Positions 1 to 7,819 of a DNA stretch of 64,000 nt are shown in pieces; position 1 is the stretch's first letter, and every line of letters starts with the position of its first letter. Location of the stretch: positions 62,001 through 126,000 of the forward strand of contig NZ_JABBEA010000013.1 in NCBI RefSeq assembly GCF_012912005.1, written 5' to 3'. Position numbers and translations under genes: made by a program. Below the pieces are notes generated by a model, which saw only the letters and a list, made by a program, of their open reading frames with translations, did no database searches and was not told the DNA's origin. The stretch comes from Paenibacillus sp. SZ31 (GTDB lineage: Bacteria > Bacillota > Bacilli > Paenibacillales > Paenibacillaceae).

Positions 1-170
1 TGTCCAAGCTTAGCGACGATGTATTGAAACCGGGGATGGTTGTTACCGTTGAACCGGGTATATATATTGATGGGCTTGGCGGCGTGCGTATCGAGGATGA
101 CGTAGTGATTACCGAGACGGGTATTCATATTCTCACGAAGTCGGACAAGAAGTTCACCGTAATCGGCTAA
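1..170 (+). CDS. Xaa-Pro aminopeptidase / M24 metallopeptidase, C-terminal end only
   Basis: The window opens inside a gene that ends at the TAA at 168-170. The readable tail (frame beginning at base 3) contains [13 protein letters not shown] followed by [12 protein letters not shown], the metal-ligand Glu segments at the end of the pita-bread fold of M24 peptidases such as PepQ and YqhT. These enzymes remove N-terminal residues before proline in the cytoplasm. It sits directly before efp, as yqhT does in Bacillus subtilis. EF-P relieves ribosome stalling at prolines, so the neighbours share a proline theme. Only about 55 residues are visible; the family call is firm, the substrate is inferred. 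Confidence 0.85.
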   Translation, partial: SKLSDDVLKPGMVVTVEPGIYIDGLGGVRIEDDVVITETGIHILTKSDKKFTVIG

Positions 171-197
171 ATTACAGCCACAGGGATATAAGATGAT

Positions 198-413
198 TTT
201 TAAATGTGTTATTTAAAATGAAAATAAGAAATTTCACCATAACGGAGAGTGCAGAACCAATCTGAAGAAGCGAAGCGTTCGCCTTTATCACCGGATTTTC
301 CCATTGATAATGGGATCAAAAAAATCTGGGGATAACAGCGATCGGAGGATGGTACTGCACTCGAAGTGAACGAGGTGGCCATTCTTGGGCTCATTTTACA
401 TATAACATTAACC
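198..413. repeat. Palindromic intergenic element, family 1, copy 1 (efp leader)
   Basis: An approximately 215-base imperfect inverted repeat fills the gap before efp. The outer arms pair around 198-220 with 394-413, and the mid stem GAGTGCAG.ACC (245-257) pairs with GGTACTGCACTC (351-362). The core holds the GCGAAGCGTTCGC hairpin (270-282), then CCGGATTTTCCCATT (291-305) pairing with AATGGGA...AAATCTGG (309-329), then GGGATAACAGCGATCG. The same core returns near 33.9, 45.4 and 54.7 kb with different but self-complementary stems. Transcribed, it would put a long stem-loop upstream of the efp start. It could be a mobile palindromic repeat or a structured RNA; function is unknown. Confidence 0.8.
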
Positions 414-461
414 CATCGTCTTATATCACCTACTTTTCAACCATATCAGGAGGGATTTTTT

Positions 462-1019
462 GTGATTTCAGTAAACGATTTTAAAACAGGCTTGACCGTG
501 CAAGTAGATAACGATATCTATACCGTGCTTGATTTCCAACACGTTAAACCAGGTAAAGGCGCTGCCTTTGTACGTTCCAAATTGAAAAACCTGCGTAACG
601 GTAACACCGTTGAAAAAACATTCCGTGCAGGCGAAACGATTGGTCGTGCCATCATCGAAAACCGTGGCGTATCCTACCTGTATGCAAGCGGTACAGAGCA
701 CACGTTCATGGATAACGAAACATATGATCAGTTCACATTGACTAGTGATCAACTGGAATGGGAATTGAATTTCCTGAAAGAAAACATGGTCGTTAAGATC
801 GTTAGCTACCAAGGTGAAATCCTCGGAATCGACTTGCCAACAAGCGTTGAGTTGAAAGTTATCGAGACTGAGCCAAGCGTTAAAGGTAACACTGCACAAG
901 GCGCTACCAAAAACGCAAAAGTGGAAACAGGCTTGAATGTACAGGTTCCTTTGTTCATTAACGAAGGTGACGTTCTCCTGATTGATACACGTGAAGGTAA
1001 ATACTCTTCCCGTGCGTAA
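462..1019 (+). CDS. efp: Elongation factor P
   Basis: This 185-residue protein has the normal EF-P length when started at the GTG at 462, seven bases behind a clear AGGAGGG; an upstream in-frame ATG at 366 would add an unrelated tail lying in the palindromic repeat. EF-P binds the ribosome E site and restores peptide bond formation at polyproline stretches. The KOW-like N-domain carries the loop [10 protein letters not shown] with Lys32 at the tip, the residue that Bacillus subtilis decorates with 5-aminopentanol. Two OB domains follow, ending in [16 protein letters not shown] rho-independent terminator follows at 1055. Regulation is unclear because the leader is occupied by the repeat element. 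Confidence 0.97.
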   Translation: MISVNDFKTGLTVQVDNDIYTVLDFQHVKPGKGAAFVRSKLKNLRNGNTVEKTFRAGETIGRAIIENRGVSYLYASGTEHTFMDNETYDQFTLTSDQLEWELNFLKENMVVKIVSYQGEILGIDLPTSVELKVIETEPSVKGNTAQGATKNAKVETGLNVQVPLFINEGDVLLIDTREGKYSSRA

Positions 1020-1054
1020 CTTTCACAACCTGTAAGCTAAAAAAGGTTATTAAC

Positions 1055-1089
1055 AACCCTTTGCCATTCCTTTGGCAGAGGGTTTTTTC
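1055..1089 (+). terminator. Terminator of efp
   Basis: An 11-bp stem AACCCTTTGCC / GGCAGAGGGTT (one wobble) is followed by a T-run at 1083-1088. Confidence 0.85.
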
Positions 1090-1209
1090 GAAAAAAGATT
1101 AGCCTATCAGTCGCTTTCGTAATATACTGGGTTAAAGTCATTTCTCGTAGAGAATAATGACGATGGACATCAATTATGCATACTGCACAAGGTAGGGAGT
1201 GGATTTGCG

Positions 1210-2463
1210 TTGTCATTGTACGTCATGAAATTTGGGGGCAGCTCGGTCGGAGATACTGAACGCATGAAGCGTGTAGCCGGACGTGTTGTAGAAAAAGCTG
1301 ATGAAGGACATCGATGTGTAGTCGTGGTTTCGGCCATGGGGGATACAACAGATGATTTGATTGATCAGGCAAAACAACTGAATAGTGAACTGCCTGCTCG
1401 TGAGATGGATATGCTCTTAACGACAGGAGAACAGATTTCGATCTCCTTGTTATCGATGGCTATTCAAGCGCTTGGACGTAAGGCAGTATCGTTTACGGGC
1501 TGGCAAGCGGGATTCCGCACAGAGCCGGTTCACGGAAAAGCACGTATTCATGATATTCATCCAGACCGTGTGAATGCAGCGCTTGCTGAAGGCAACATTG
1601 TTATTGTTGCAGGCTTCCAGGGCATGACGGAAGACGGCGAGATCACAACACTGGGTCGTGGTGGTTCGGATACAACAGCTGTCGCGCTGGCCGCAGCCAT
1701 TAAGGCGGATGCGTGCGAGATCTATACGGATGTAGATGGAATCTATTCTACAGATCCGCGCATTGTTAAGGTTGCGCGTAAGCTGAAGGAAATATCGTAT
1801 GACGAAATGCTGGAACTCGCTAATTTGGGAGCAGCGGTGCTGCATCCGCGTGCAGTAGAGTACGCGAAGCATTCCGGTGTACCTTTAATTGTAAGATCCA
1901 GCTTTAACCATAATGAAGGAACGGTTGTGAAGGAGGAAGCAGCAATGGAACAAGGCGTAGTGGTTAGTGGTATTGCCTATGACAAAAACGTGGCTCGCAT
2001 CAGTATTTTGGGTGTGCCGGATGTACCAGGAGTTCTGGCTGAAGTATTTGGTGCGCTTGCATCCAATCAGCTGGATGTGGACATTATCGTTCAGAGCGGA
2101 GTGATGGATGGCAAAGCGGACTTCTCGTTCTCTGTTGCTCTGTCTGATCGTGAGGACGCATTGCGTGTCATTGAAGGCCTTCACAGCCGCTTGCCTTACC
2201 GTGAAGTCACATCTGAAGAGAACCTCGTTAAAATCTCCATTGTTGGCGCAGGCATGGTTAGTCACCCAGGTGTAGCTGCCAAGATGTTCAAAGTCATTTC
2301 TGCTGAGGGCGTGAGCATAAAGATGGTGAGTACTTCCGAGATCAAAGTATCTTGTGTCATTGACGGAGATAAGCTGCATGACGTCATTAAGGCATTGCAT
2401 ACAGCATATGATCTTGACACTGCTGAGCAAGCCGTTATTGGCGGACCTCAAGATCGCAGATAA
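1210..2463 (+). CDS. lysC: Aspartate kinase, lysine-sensitive type (alpha subunit, with internal beta start)
   Basis: Aspartokinase phosphorylates L-aspartate with ATP, the first step to lysine, diaminopimelate, threonine and methionine. The 417-residue frame starts at TTG 1210 after GTAGGGAG. It opens with the kinase motif KFGGSSV, has FTGWQAGF and GRGGSDTTAVALA in the nucleotide and substrate sites, and ends in two ACT domains (about residues 260-405). Length and domain order fit Bacillus subtilis LysC (aspartokinase II). An internal SD and ATG at residue 246 would give a separate ACT-domain subunit, as known for that enzyme. No lysine riboswitch is visible in the 190-base gap upstream. It is transcribed toward comB and ends at a shared bidirectional terminator. 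Confidence 0.96.
   Translation: MSLYVMKFGGSSVGDTERMKRVAGRVVEKADEGHRCVVVVSAMGDTTDDLIDQAKQLNSELPAREMDMLLTTGEQISISLLSMAIQALGRKAVSFTGWQAGFRTEPVHGKARIHDIHPDRVNAALAEGNIVIVAGFQGMTEDGEITTLGRGGSDTTAVALAAAIKADACEIYTDVDGIYSTDPRIVKVARKLKEISYDEMLELANLGAAVLHPRAVEYAKHSGVPLIVRSSFNHNEGTVVKEEAAMEQGVVVSGIAYDKNVARISILGVPDVPGVLAEVFGALASNQLDVDIIVQSGVMDGKADFSFSVALSDREDALRVIEGLHSRLPYREVTSEENLVKISIVGAGMVSHPGVAAKMFKVISAEGVSIKMVSTSEIKVSCVIDGDKLHDVIKALHTAYDLDTAEQAVIGGPQDRR
1945..2463 (+). CDS. lysC: Aspartokinase beta subunit from in-frame internal start
   Basis: AAGGAGG at 1930-1936 lies eight bases before an in-frame ATG at 1945, inside lysC. Translation from it gives a 172-residue protein holding only the two ACT regulatory domains. 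In Bacillus subtilis aspartokinase II is an alpha2-beta2 enzyme whose beta chain is made in exactly this way, so the signal is probably functional. The perfect Shine-Dalgarno is encoded as the non-conserved linker VKEEAA between kinase and ACT domains. Product existence is inferred. Confidence 0.75.
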   Translation: MEQGVVVSGIAYDKNVARISILGVPDVPGVLAEVFGALASNQLDVDIIVQSGVMDGKADFSFSVALSDREDALRVIEGLHSRLPYREVTSEENLVKISIVGAGMVSHPGVAAKMFKVISAEGVSIKMVSTSEIKVSCVIDGDKLHDVIKALHTAYDLDTAEQAVIGGPQDRR

Positions 2464-2488
2464 GTATTTTCTGTGTATTTAAATTAGC

Positions 2489-2527
2489 AAAGGTGTACTG
2501 TTGCCAACGGGCAGCAGTGCACCTTTT
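2489..2527. terminator. Bidirectional terminator between lysC and comB
   Basis: A near-perfect stem AAAGGTGTACTGTTGCC / GGCAGCAGTGCACCTTTT with a 4-base loop has T-tracts on both strands, suiting the convergent genes. Confidence 0.85.
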
Positions 2528-2547
2528 TGTTTTTCTCATAGCCATTC

Positions 2548-3297
2548 TCACAGCAACTTGAATATCTTCTCCCCGCGTATCCCACGATAAGGCGCCATAC
2601 GGTTCCCTTCTCCCATCAAGGGAACACAATCCAGCAGATTTAACTGAGAGCAATACGAAATATCATGAACCCTGCCTAACTTTTCAAGCCTTCGCCCACC
2701 AGATGATATTCTCATCATATCCGGGATGCTGTCCTGGCATTGGGATATCGCCTGATGAAGTACAATACCGAGATCGTTCAATTGAATGGGAGAATAGGAT
2801 TGTCGGTGTAGCTCTTCGATAATACATCCAGCACATAAGCCATCCTCCAGTGCAAATTCATCCTGTGTCCCCGCACACAACAGCAATACATCTCTTTGCA
2901 GCTCGCATAGAACTGTTGCGACAGCCTGCACATTCAGAAATGATCCAGCGAGTACATGTTTCGCCTTGGAAGCTTTGATCAAGGCCCGGGTCCCATCGGT
3001 TGTAGTTAATATGATGGTTTTATCTGCAATGTCTTCAGTCATATATTCATAGGGGGAATTACCCACCTCGAATCCGGTAATTTTTTTGTCAAAACGCTCC
3101 CCGCCCCGAATGCAATCTTTCATTTCCATTTGCTTGGCTTGTGGAACCGTCTCTACGGCAATCACAGCCGCAGCATCATACGCCAGGGCTGTTACAATTG
3201 TACTGGTCGTACATAATACATCAATGACAACCGCACTACGCCCTGCAACATCAATGGTGCGTAACTCATTCACATTGCCTACGACATCAACTCGCAC
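2548..3297 (-). CDS. comB: 2-phosphosulfolactate phosphatase (ComB family)
   Basis: ComB removes phosphate from 2-phosphosulfolactate to give sulfolactate. In methanogens this feeds coenzyme M; in Bacillus spores sulfolactate is a storage compound, and the adjacent spoIIIA operon fits that second role (inference). The 249-residue protein shows the family blocks VIDVLCTTSTI, IRGGER, VGNSPYEY, TTTDGTRAL and LLCAGTQDEFALED. I place the start at GTG 3297, nine bases behind AAAGGAG; the TTG at 3306 would sit only one base from that site. It is divergent from spoIIIA and convergent with lysC. No ComA partner is in the window. Confidence 0.88.
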   Translation of the reverse strand: MRVDVVGNVNELRTIDVAGRSAVVIDVLCTTSTIVTALAYDAAAVIAVETVPQAKQMEMKDCIRGGERFDKKITGFEVGNSPYEYMTEDIADKTIILTTTDGTRALIKASKAKHVLAGSFLNVQAVATVLCELQRDVLLLCAGTQDEFALEDGLCAGCIIEELHRQSYSPIQLNDLGIVLHQAISQCQDSIPDMMRISSGGRRLEKLGRVHDISYCSQLNLLDCVPLMGEGNRMAPYRGIRGEKIFKLL

Positions 3298-3468
3298 TCC
3301 CCACAACTCCTTTCTGTATCTGGGGATCGGTAGTTCTATTTGAACGGGAATGGAACTTACCTATCTGCAATTACCATATGCATGCACATCTAGACGGGTG
3401 CCTAGAGCAGGAGGTTGATCTATGGTTTCAACTCTCATCCGTATTCTGAAGAAATGATAGATTTCAGC

Positions 3469-3497
3469 GTCATAAATTAAATGTACAGGCATAAACT
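3469..3497 (+). promoter_or_regulatory. SigE-type promoter of the spoIIIA operon
   Basis: GTCATAAA (3469-3476), a 13-base spacer and CATAAACT (3490-3497) match the SigE pattern GTCATATT / CATACANT with few differences. It lies about 60 bases before spoIIIAA, whose Bacillus subtilis counterpart is transcribed by SigE in the mother cell. Confidence 0.75.
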
Positions 3498-3559
3498 TGA
3501 GATATGAACAAGCGCCAGAAGCGTGAACCATATGATCTCAAGGTTGGAGGAGCCTACTC

Positions 3560-4564
3560 ATGAAGGTGAACTGGAAGGAACTTTTTCCGGAACCGATCCG
3601 CACCATTCTCGGAAGAATGCCACCCGCTCTATTGGACCAAGTGGAGGAAGTACGTATTCGTGAAGGCAGACCCCTGGAGATAAATGCAGGCAACACATAC
3701 CACTTCCTGACACCTCAAGGTAGCCCGACAGGGAACCCGGAAGAAGCATATGTTCCTCAGAAAGAAGTGACGCATAGGTTGCTGGATCTGATCAGTAACC
3801 ATTCACTTTATACATTGGAAGAGGAACTGCGTAAAGGGTTCATCACCATACCCGGGGGACATCGAATTGGACTTGCTGGCCGAACGGTATTGAGCGGTGG
3901 GCGTGTAGAATACCTGCGCGACATCAACGGATTTAACGTTCGGGTAGCGCGTGAGGTACATGGAGTGGCTGATCGTATCCTTCCTTATCTTATCGATATG
4001 AAGAGCGGACAGGTCTTCCATACATTGATCCTTTCACCGCCTCAACAGGGAAAAACGACGTTGCTGCGAGATCTGGCGAGACAGATTAGCAGTGGTACGA
4101 AGCTTACGGGGGGCAGTGAACTGCTTCAGGGAATACGTCCGCGTCTGAAAGTGGGCATTGTGGATGAAAGGTCCGAAATCGCTGGTAGCTACAAAGGAGT
4201 ACCTGGATTCGACGTAGGCCCACGAACAGATGTGATGGACGGTTGTCCGAAGGCTGAGGGCATGATGATGATGCTCCGCTCCATGTCGCCCGATGTCCTG
4301 ATTGTGGACGAGATTGGTCGTCCGGAGGATGCTGAGGCGGTAATGGAAGCCCTGCATGCAGGCGTCTCTGTGATCGCGACTGCTCATGGCCGTGACCTGT
4401 CGGAGCTGTCGGCCAGACCCGCGCTCAGAACCTTAATTGCGGAGCAGATGTTTCAACGGTATGTACAACTGCAACGGACGAGCCGAGGCATGACCTTTCG
4501 GCTGGCTGATGGCAAAATGCGTGTGTTGCAGCAGACCGGGGCAGGAGGTGAAGCCTTTGGTTAA
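3560..4564 (+). CDS. spoIIIAA: Stage III sporulation protein AA (ATPase)
   Basis: SpoIIIAA is the cytoplasmic ATPase of the mother-cell SpoIIIA-SpoIIQ feeding-tube complex and resembles type II/IV secretion ATPases. The 334-residue protein has a Walker A in LSPPQQGKTTLLRD (about residues 158-171), a Walker B in DVLIVDEIGRPEDAEA and an arginine-rich C-terminal ATPase half ending in ATAHGRDLSEL. Start ATG 3560 follows TTGGAGGAGC. It overlaps spoIIIAB by eight bases, which suggests coupled translation. Length is a little above the Bacillus subtilis protein. Confidence 0.97.
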   Translation: MKVNWKELFPEPIRTILGRMPPALLDQVEEVRIREGRPLEINAGNTYHFLTPQGSPTGNPEEAYVPQKEVTHRLLDLISNHSLYTLEEELRKGFITIPGGHRIGLAGRTVLSGGRVEYLRDINGFNVRVAREVHGVADRILPYLIDMKSGQVFHTLILSPPQQGKTTLLRDLARQISSGTKLTGGSELLQGIRPRLKVGIVDERSEIAGSYKGVPGFDVGPRTDVMDGCPKAEGMMMMLRSMSPDVLIVDEIGRPEDAEAVMEALHAGVSVIATAHGRDLSELSARPALRTLIAEQMFQRYVQLQRTSRGMTFRLADGKMRVLQQTGAGGEAFG

Positions 4565-5075
4565 CATGTTTGGTGCGGTAATCATTCTGCTAGCCAGCAC
4601 CCTCGCCGGTTTTTACAAGGCCAGACAATATGCATTAAGACCGAGACAGTTGCGAGAACTCATTGCAGCCCTCCAGCGACTATTGACAGAGATTAATTAT
4701 GGGCTCACTCCCCTTCCCGATGCCATGGGCAAGATGGGAGCACAGACCAAAGAACCTGTAAAGACGCTTTTCCTTCATGCAGCCACACAGATGGAACCTC
4801 CTCATGGACTCACTGCCCGGGAAAGTCTGCAGTCCGGCGTAGATCTGGCTTGGGGAAGATCGGCCATGAAGGCTGATGAGCGGGAAGTCATGCTGCAATT
4901 AAGCTTCAGCCTTGGCACAAGTGACCGTCAGGATCAGACCAAACATATATCGTTAGCCATTCAACAACTAATGCATGAGGAATCCCGTGCCCAGGCCGAT
5001 CAAATGAAATATGAACGAATGAGCCGAAGTCTCGGGATGCTTGTCGGAGCGTTAATCGTCATTCTGATCTTCTGA
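4557..5075 (+). CDS. spoIIIAB: Stage III sporulation protein AB
   Basis: SpoIIIAB is a bitopic membrane component of the SpoIIIA channel, similar to GspF-type platform proteins. I start it at TTG 4557, six bases after GGAGGTG; this gives 172 residues and aligns the first residues (LVNMFGAV) with the Bacillus subtilis start. An N-terminal hydrophobic helix (GAVIILLASTLAGF), the RPRQLRELIAAL stretch and a C-terminal helix (LGMLVGALIVILIF) frame a charged helical middle. The start overlaps the end of spoIIIAA. Confidence 0.95.
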   Translation: MVNMFGAVIILLASTLAGFYKARQYALRPRQLRELIAALQRLLTEINYGLTPLPDAMGKMGAQTKEPVKTLFLHAATQMEPPHGLTARESLQSGVDLAWGRSAMKADEREVMLQLSFSLGTSDRQDQTKHISLAIQQLMHEESRAQADQMKYERMSRSLGMLVGALIVILIF

Positions 5076-5104
5076 AATAGCCGGGATAGTGAGGTGCCAA
5101 GGTC

Positions 5105-5308
5105 ATGAATCTAGAAGTGAACGCAATCTTTCAAATTGCGGGTATCGGAATCATTATTGCCATGATTCACACGGTACTGAAACAAATGGGAAAGGAAGAT
5201 ATGGCTCACTGGGTGACCGTAATCGGATTTGTCGTTGTATTGTTCATGGTGGTCCGGATGTTGGACAGCCTGCTACAAGAGATCAAATCGATATTTCTTT
5301 TTCAATGA
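5105..5308 (+). CDS. spoIIIAC: Stage III sporulation protein AC
   Basis: A 67-residue protein with two hydrophobic segments (IFQIAGIGIIIAMIHTVL and WVTVIGFVVVLFMVVRML), the size and topology of SpoIIIAC. The family forms small integral-membrane subunits of the SpoIIIA complex. Its ATG follows GAGGTGCCAAGGTC. It sits 29 bases after spoIIIAB and 32 before spoIIIAD. Confidence 0.95.
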   Translation: MNLEVNAIFQIAGIGIIIAMIHTVLKQMGKEDMAHWVTVIGFVVVLFMVVRMLDSLLQEIKSIFLFQ

Positions 5309-5340
5309 AAAACGGTCATGAAGCCGGATGGTGGTGACCT

Positions 5341-5730
5341 GTGGAAATTATACAAGTTGTAGGTTTGGCGCTCATCGCAACAGTGCTCATTCTGGTCATT
5401 AAGGAACAGAAGCCGATGTTTGCCTTTCTGATTGCTGCCGCGACTGGCATCGTCATCTTCATGTTGTTGATTGGCAAGATCGGTGCAGTCATCGAGGTGT
5501 TGAAGCGGCTTGCCGAGAATTCAGGCATGGAGAGTATTTATCTGAAAACGGTGCTGAAAATTATTGGCATAGCGTACATTGCTGAATTTGGTGCACAGAT
5601 TGTAAGGGATGCAGGCCAGGAAAGCATTGCTTCCAAAATCGAACTGGCTGGTAAGGTGTTAATCCTCGTACTTGCTATACCGATCATCAGCATTATTATC
5701 GAAACCGTCATGAAGCTGATGCCGGTGTAG
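5341..5730 (+). CDS. spoIIIAD: Stage III sporulation protein AD
   Basis: SpoIIIAD is a polytopic membrane protein of the SpoIIIA complex, related in sequence to SpoIIIAC. The 129-residue product starts at GTG 5341 (GATGGTGG upstream) and has about four hydrophobic helices, beginning IIQVVGLALIATVLILVI. The motif YIAEFGAQIVRDAGQ is typical of the family. It is close in length to the 133-residue Bacillus subtilis protein and is followed after 20 bases by spoIIIAE. Confidence 0.95.
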   Translation: MEIIQVVGLALIATVLILVIKEQKPMFAFLIAAATGIVIFMLLIGKIGAVIEVLKRLAENSGMESIYLKTVLKIIGIAYIAEFGAQIVRDAGQESIASKIELAGKVLILVLAIPIISIIIETVMKLMPV

Positions 5731-5750
5731 AAAGGGCGTGCGGACTTCAT

Positions 5751-6941
5751 ATGAAATCAATGCATCATAAGCCGCAGTGGCGCCTTACGGTTGTGCTGAT
5801 GCTCTGTTTTCTGTTTGGTATCCTGGGACAGGTTACTGCAACCTCGCCTTCCGGTGAGTGGATGGAGCAGCAGGCCGATCAGCTTCCCAAGGATCAGGTG
5901 GAGAAATACTGGGATCAACTGATGCAACAATACGGTGGTTTCTTCCCGGATGGGAAGACCCCTTCCTTCATGGATATGTTAATCCCCGGCAATGAAGGGT
6001 TCAGCCTGAAATCGGTATTTGTAGCCATAGGAACCTTCATGCTGCATGAAATTTTATATAACGGCAAGCTTCTGGTCACAATTGTGATGTTAAGCGTACT
6101 GAGCATGATTCTGGAGACCCTTCAGACCGCATTTGAGAAAAATAATATTAGCAAAATTGCCTATTCCATCTGTTATATGGTCATCATCATCATTGCGATC
6201 AACAGCTTCAGTGTGGCGATAGGATACGCCAAGGATGCCATAACGGGCATGATCAACTTCATGATGGCGATGGTTCCGTTGTTATTCACACTGCTCGCGT
6301 CCATGGGTAACGTCATCACCGTCTCGGTAACCCATCCACTCATCATTTTCATGATTCATCTGGTGAGTACATTGATTCACATGCTGGTATTCCCACTACT
6401 CTTCTTCTCAGCTGTACTGCATCTCGTCAGTTCATTGTCTGACAAGTACAAGCTGACACAGTTGGCAGACCTCCTGCGCAATATTAGCGTGGCGCTGCTG
6501 GGTATCCTGCTGACGATGTTTCTGGGCGTAATCTCGGTTCAGGGAGCATCGGGCTCCGTAGCGGATGGAGTCAGCCTGAAGGCCGCCAAATACATCGCAG
6601 GCAACTTTGTCCCAGTTGTAGGCAGAACATTTGCGGATGCGACAGATACGGTAATTACAGCTTCTTTACTTGTCAAAAATGCAATTGGACTCACTGGAGT
6701 GATCATCATTCTGTTTCTATGTGCCTTTCCAGCACTCAAGATCCTGGCTCTTGCCTTGATATACAACGTTACTGGTGCCATTATGCAACCGCTCGGAGAT
6801 ACCCCGATCGTAGGATGTCTGCAGGCCATTGGCAAGAGCATGATCTACGTATTTGCGGCGCTGGCAGCCGTTGGGCTGATGTTTTTCTTGGCGATCACCA
6901 TCCTGCTGACTGCGGGGAATCTGACTGTCATGATGCGTTGA
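5751..6941 (+). CDS. spoIIIAE: Stage III sporulation protein AE
   Basis: SpoIIIAE is the large polytopic membrane subunit of the SpoIIIA channel. The 396-residue protein begins with a cleavable-looking signal (LTVVLMLCFLFGILGQVTAT), then a short outside segment, then about seven membrane helices from residue 85 onward, ending LLTAGNLTVMMR. Length and hydropathy match the family. Start ATG 5751 follows AAAGGGCG. It is 32 bases from spoIIIAF. Confidence 0.96.
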   Translation: MKSMHHKPQWRLTVVLMLCFLFGILGQVTATSPSGEWMEQQADQLPKDQVEKYWDQLMQQYGGFFPDGKTPSFMDMLIPGNEGFSLKSVFVAIGTFMLHEILYNGKLLVTIVMLSVLSMILETLQTAFEKNNISKIAYSICYMVIIIIAINSFSVAIGYAKDAITGMINFMMAMVPLLFTLLASMGNVITVSVTHPLIIFMIHLVSTLIHMLVFPLLFFSAVLHLVSSLSDKYKLTQLADLLRNISVALLGILLTMFLGVISVQGASGSVADGVSLKAAKYIAGNFVPVVGRTFADATDTVITASLLVKNAIGLTGVIIILFLCAFPALKILALALIYNVTGAIMQPLGDTPIVGCLQAIGKSMIYVFAALAAVGLMFFLAITILLTAGNLTVMMR

Positions 6942-6973
6942 ATGTATGTTGGGAAGAAAGGGGTTGGAAAAGG

Positions 6974-7804
6974 ATGGGGTGGCTGAGCAACTGGCTCCAG
7001 GAATTGATCATGATCGTTCTGCTGGCCACTTTCGTGGATATGTTGTTGCCCAATCGATCCATGGAACGTTATGTCAAGCTTGTGCTGAGCCTTCTCATCC
7101 TGCTAACCCTTTTATCACCCATAACCAAGCTGCTCAAAAGTGATCCGGTTGGCGAACTGAAACGGGCAATGACGGCAATGGATGCTCCCTCGGATGGAAA
7201 TGCAACGCTCGAACAGATTCTGGCTCAGGGCAAGCGGCTGCAAGCGGGCGAACAGGAACAATCCCTGCAATGGACAGCGAAAGAACTGGCTAATGTCATG
7301 AAAGGCCAGATTGAAGAAACAACAGGAGCGAAGGTTCGGTCCGTAGAGGTACAGCTGGCAATGAGTAAATATGAAACGGAAATGGAAGCAGCCTCGTCAG
7401 TCGAATTACCTGTGATCCAGCGTGTAGTGGTCGAGATGGCGGGAGAGAATGCAGGAGGAGAAGTGAAATCAAGCCAGCAAGAAGTTGTTGCAACTACACA
7501 ACCCCTATTCGGCACAGATCCAGAGTCAGGAAAGGGCGAATCGCAACAAATCCAGCAGCCCATCCAGATTGGTCAGATAGAAGTGCCTGATGTACAGGTT
7601 GATGTGAGTAAAAGTCAACATGATGGAAATGAAGCGTCTTCCGAGCCTGTTATACGTGATCATGCAGATGAGACGAAGCAGCAAGGTGAGACATCCACAA
7701 GGTCTGAACATGCGGTGCAGATTATTACATTGTTGACTGAAAAGTGGGATGTTGATGCGAACAAAGTTCAAGTGAAAGAACCGAAAAGTGCTGAAGTGCT
7801 CTGA
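6974..7804 (+). CDS. spoIIIAF: Stage III sporulation protein AF, extended form
   Basis: SpoIIIAF is a bitopic membrane protein whose extracytoplasmic ring-building-motif domain joins the SpoIIIA-SpoIIQ channel. The start is ATG 6974 behind AAAGGGG; upstream in-frame residues belong to spoIIIAE DNA in another frame. Two N-terminal helices (ELIMIVLLATFVDMLL and VKLVLSLLILLTLL) are followed by an RBM-like domain. The 276-residue product is longer than the roughly 206 residues of Bacillus subtilis because of a polar Gln/Glu/Ser-rich insert (about residues 165-235) before a conserved-looking tail QIITLLTEKWDVDANKVQV. Confidence 0.93.
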   Translation: MGWLSNWLQELIMIVLLATFVDMLLPNRSMERYVKLVLSLLILLTLLSPITKLLKSDPVGELKRAMTAMDAPSDGNATLEQILAQGKRLQAGEQEQSLQWTAKELANVMKGQIEETTGAKVRSVEVQLAMSKYETEMEAASSVELPVIQRVVVEMAGENAGGEVKSSQQEVVATTQPLFGTDPESGKGESQQIQQPIQIGQIEVPDVQVDVSKSQHDGNEASSEPVIRDHADETKQQGETSTRSEHAVQIITLLTEKWDVDANKVQVKEPKSAEVL

Positions 7805-7819
7805 GAAGGAGGGTGTCCG

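Noticed and set aside
468-899. Long open frame on the minus strand inside efp
   Set aside because: Antisense shadow of a clear 185-residue EF-P; no SD and an implausible Cys/His/Phe-rich composition.
1020-1209. Lysine riboswitch before lysC
   Set aside because: The gap is too short and holds only the efp terminator and AT-rich promoter sequence; no L-box core is visible.
6719-6973. Upstream extension of spoIIIAF
   Set aside because: Those codons are spoIIIAE DNA in another frame; the SD and family alignment place the start at 6974.
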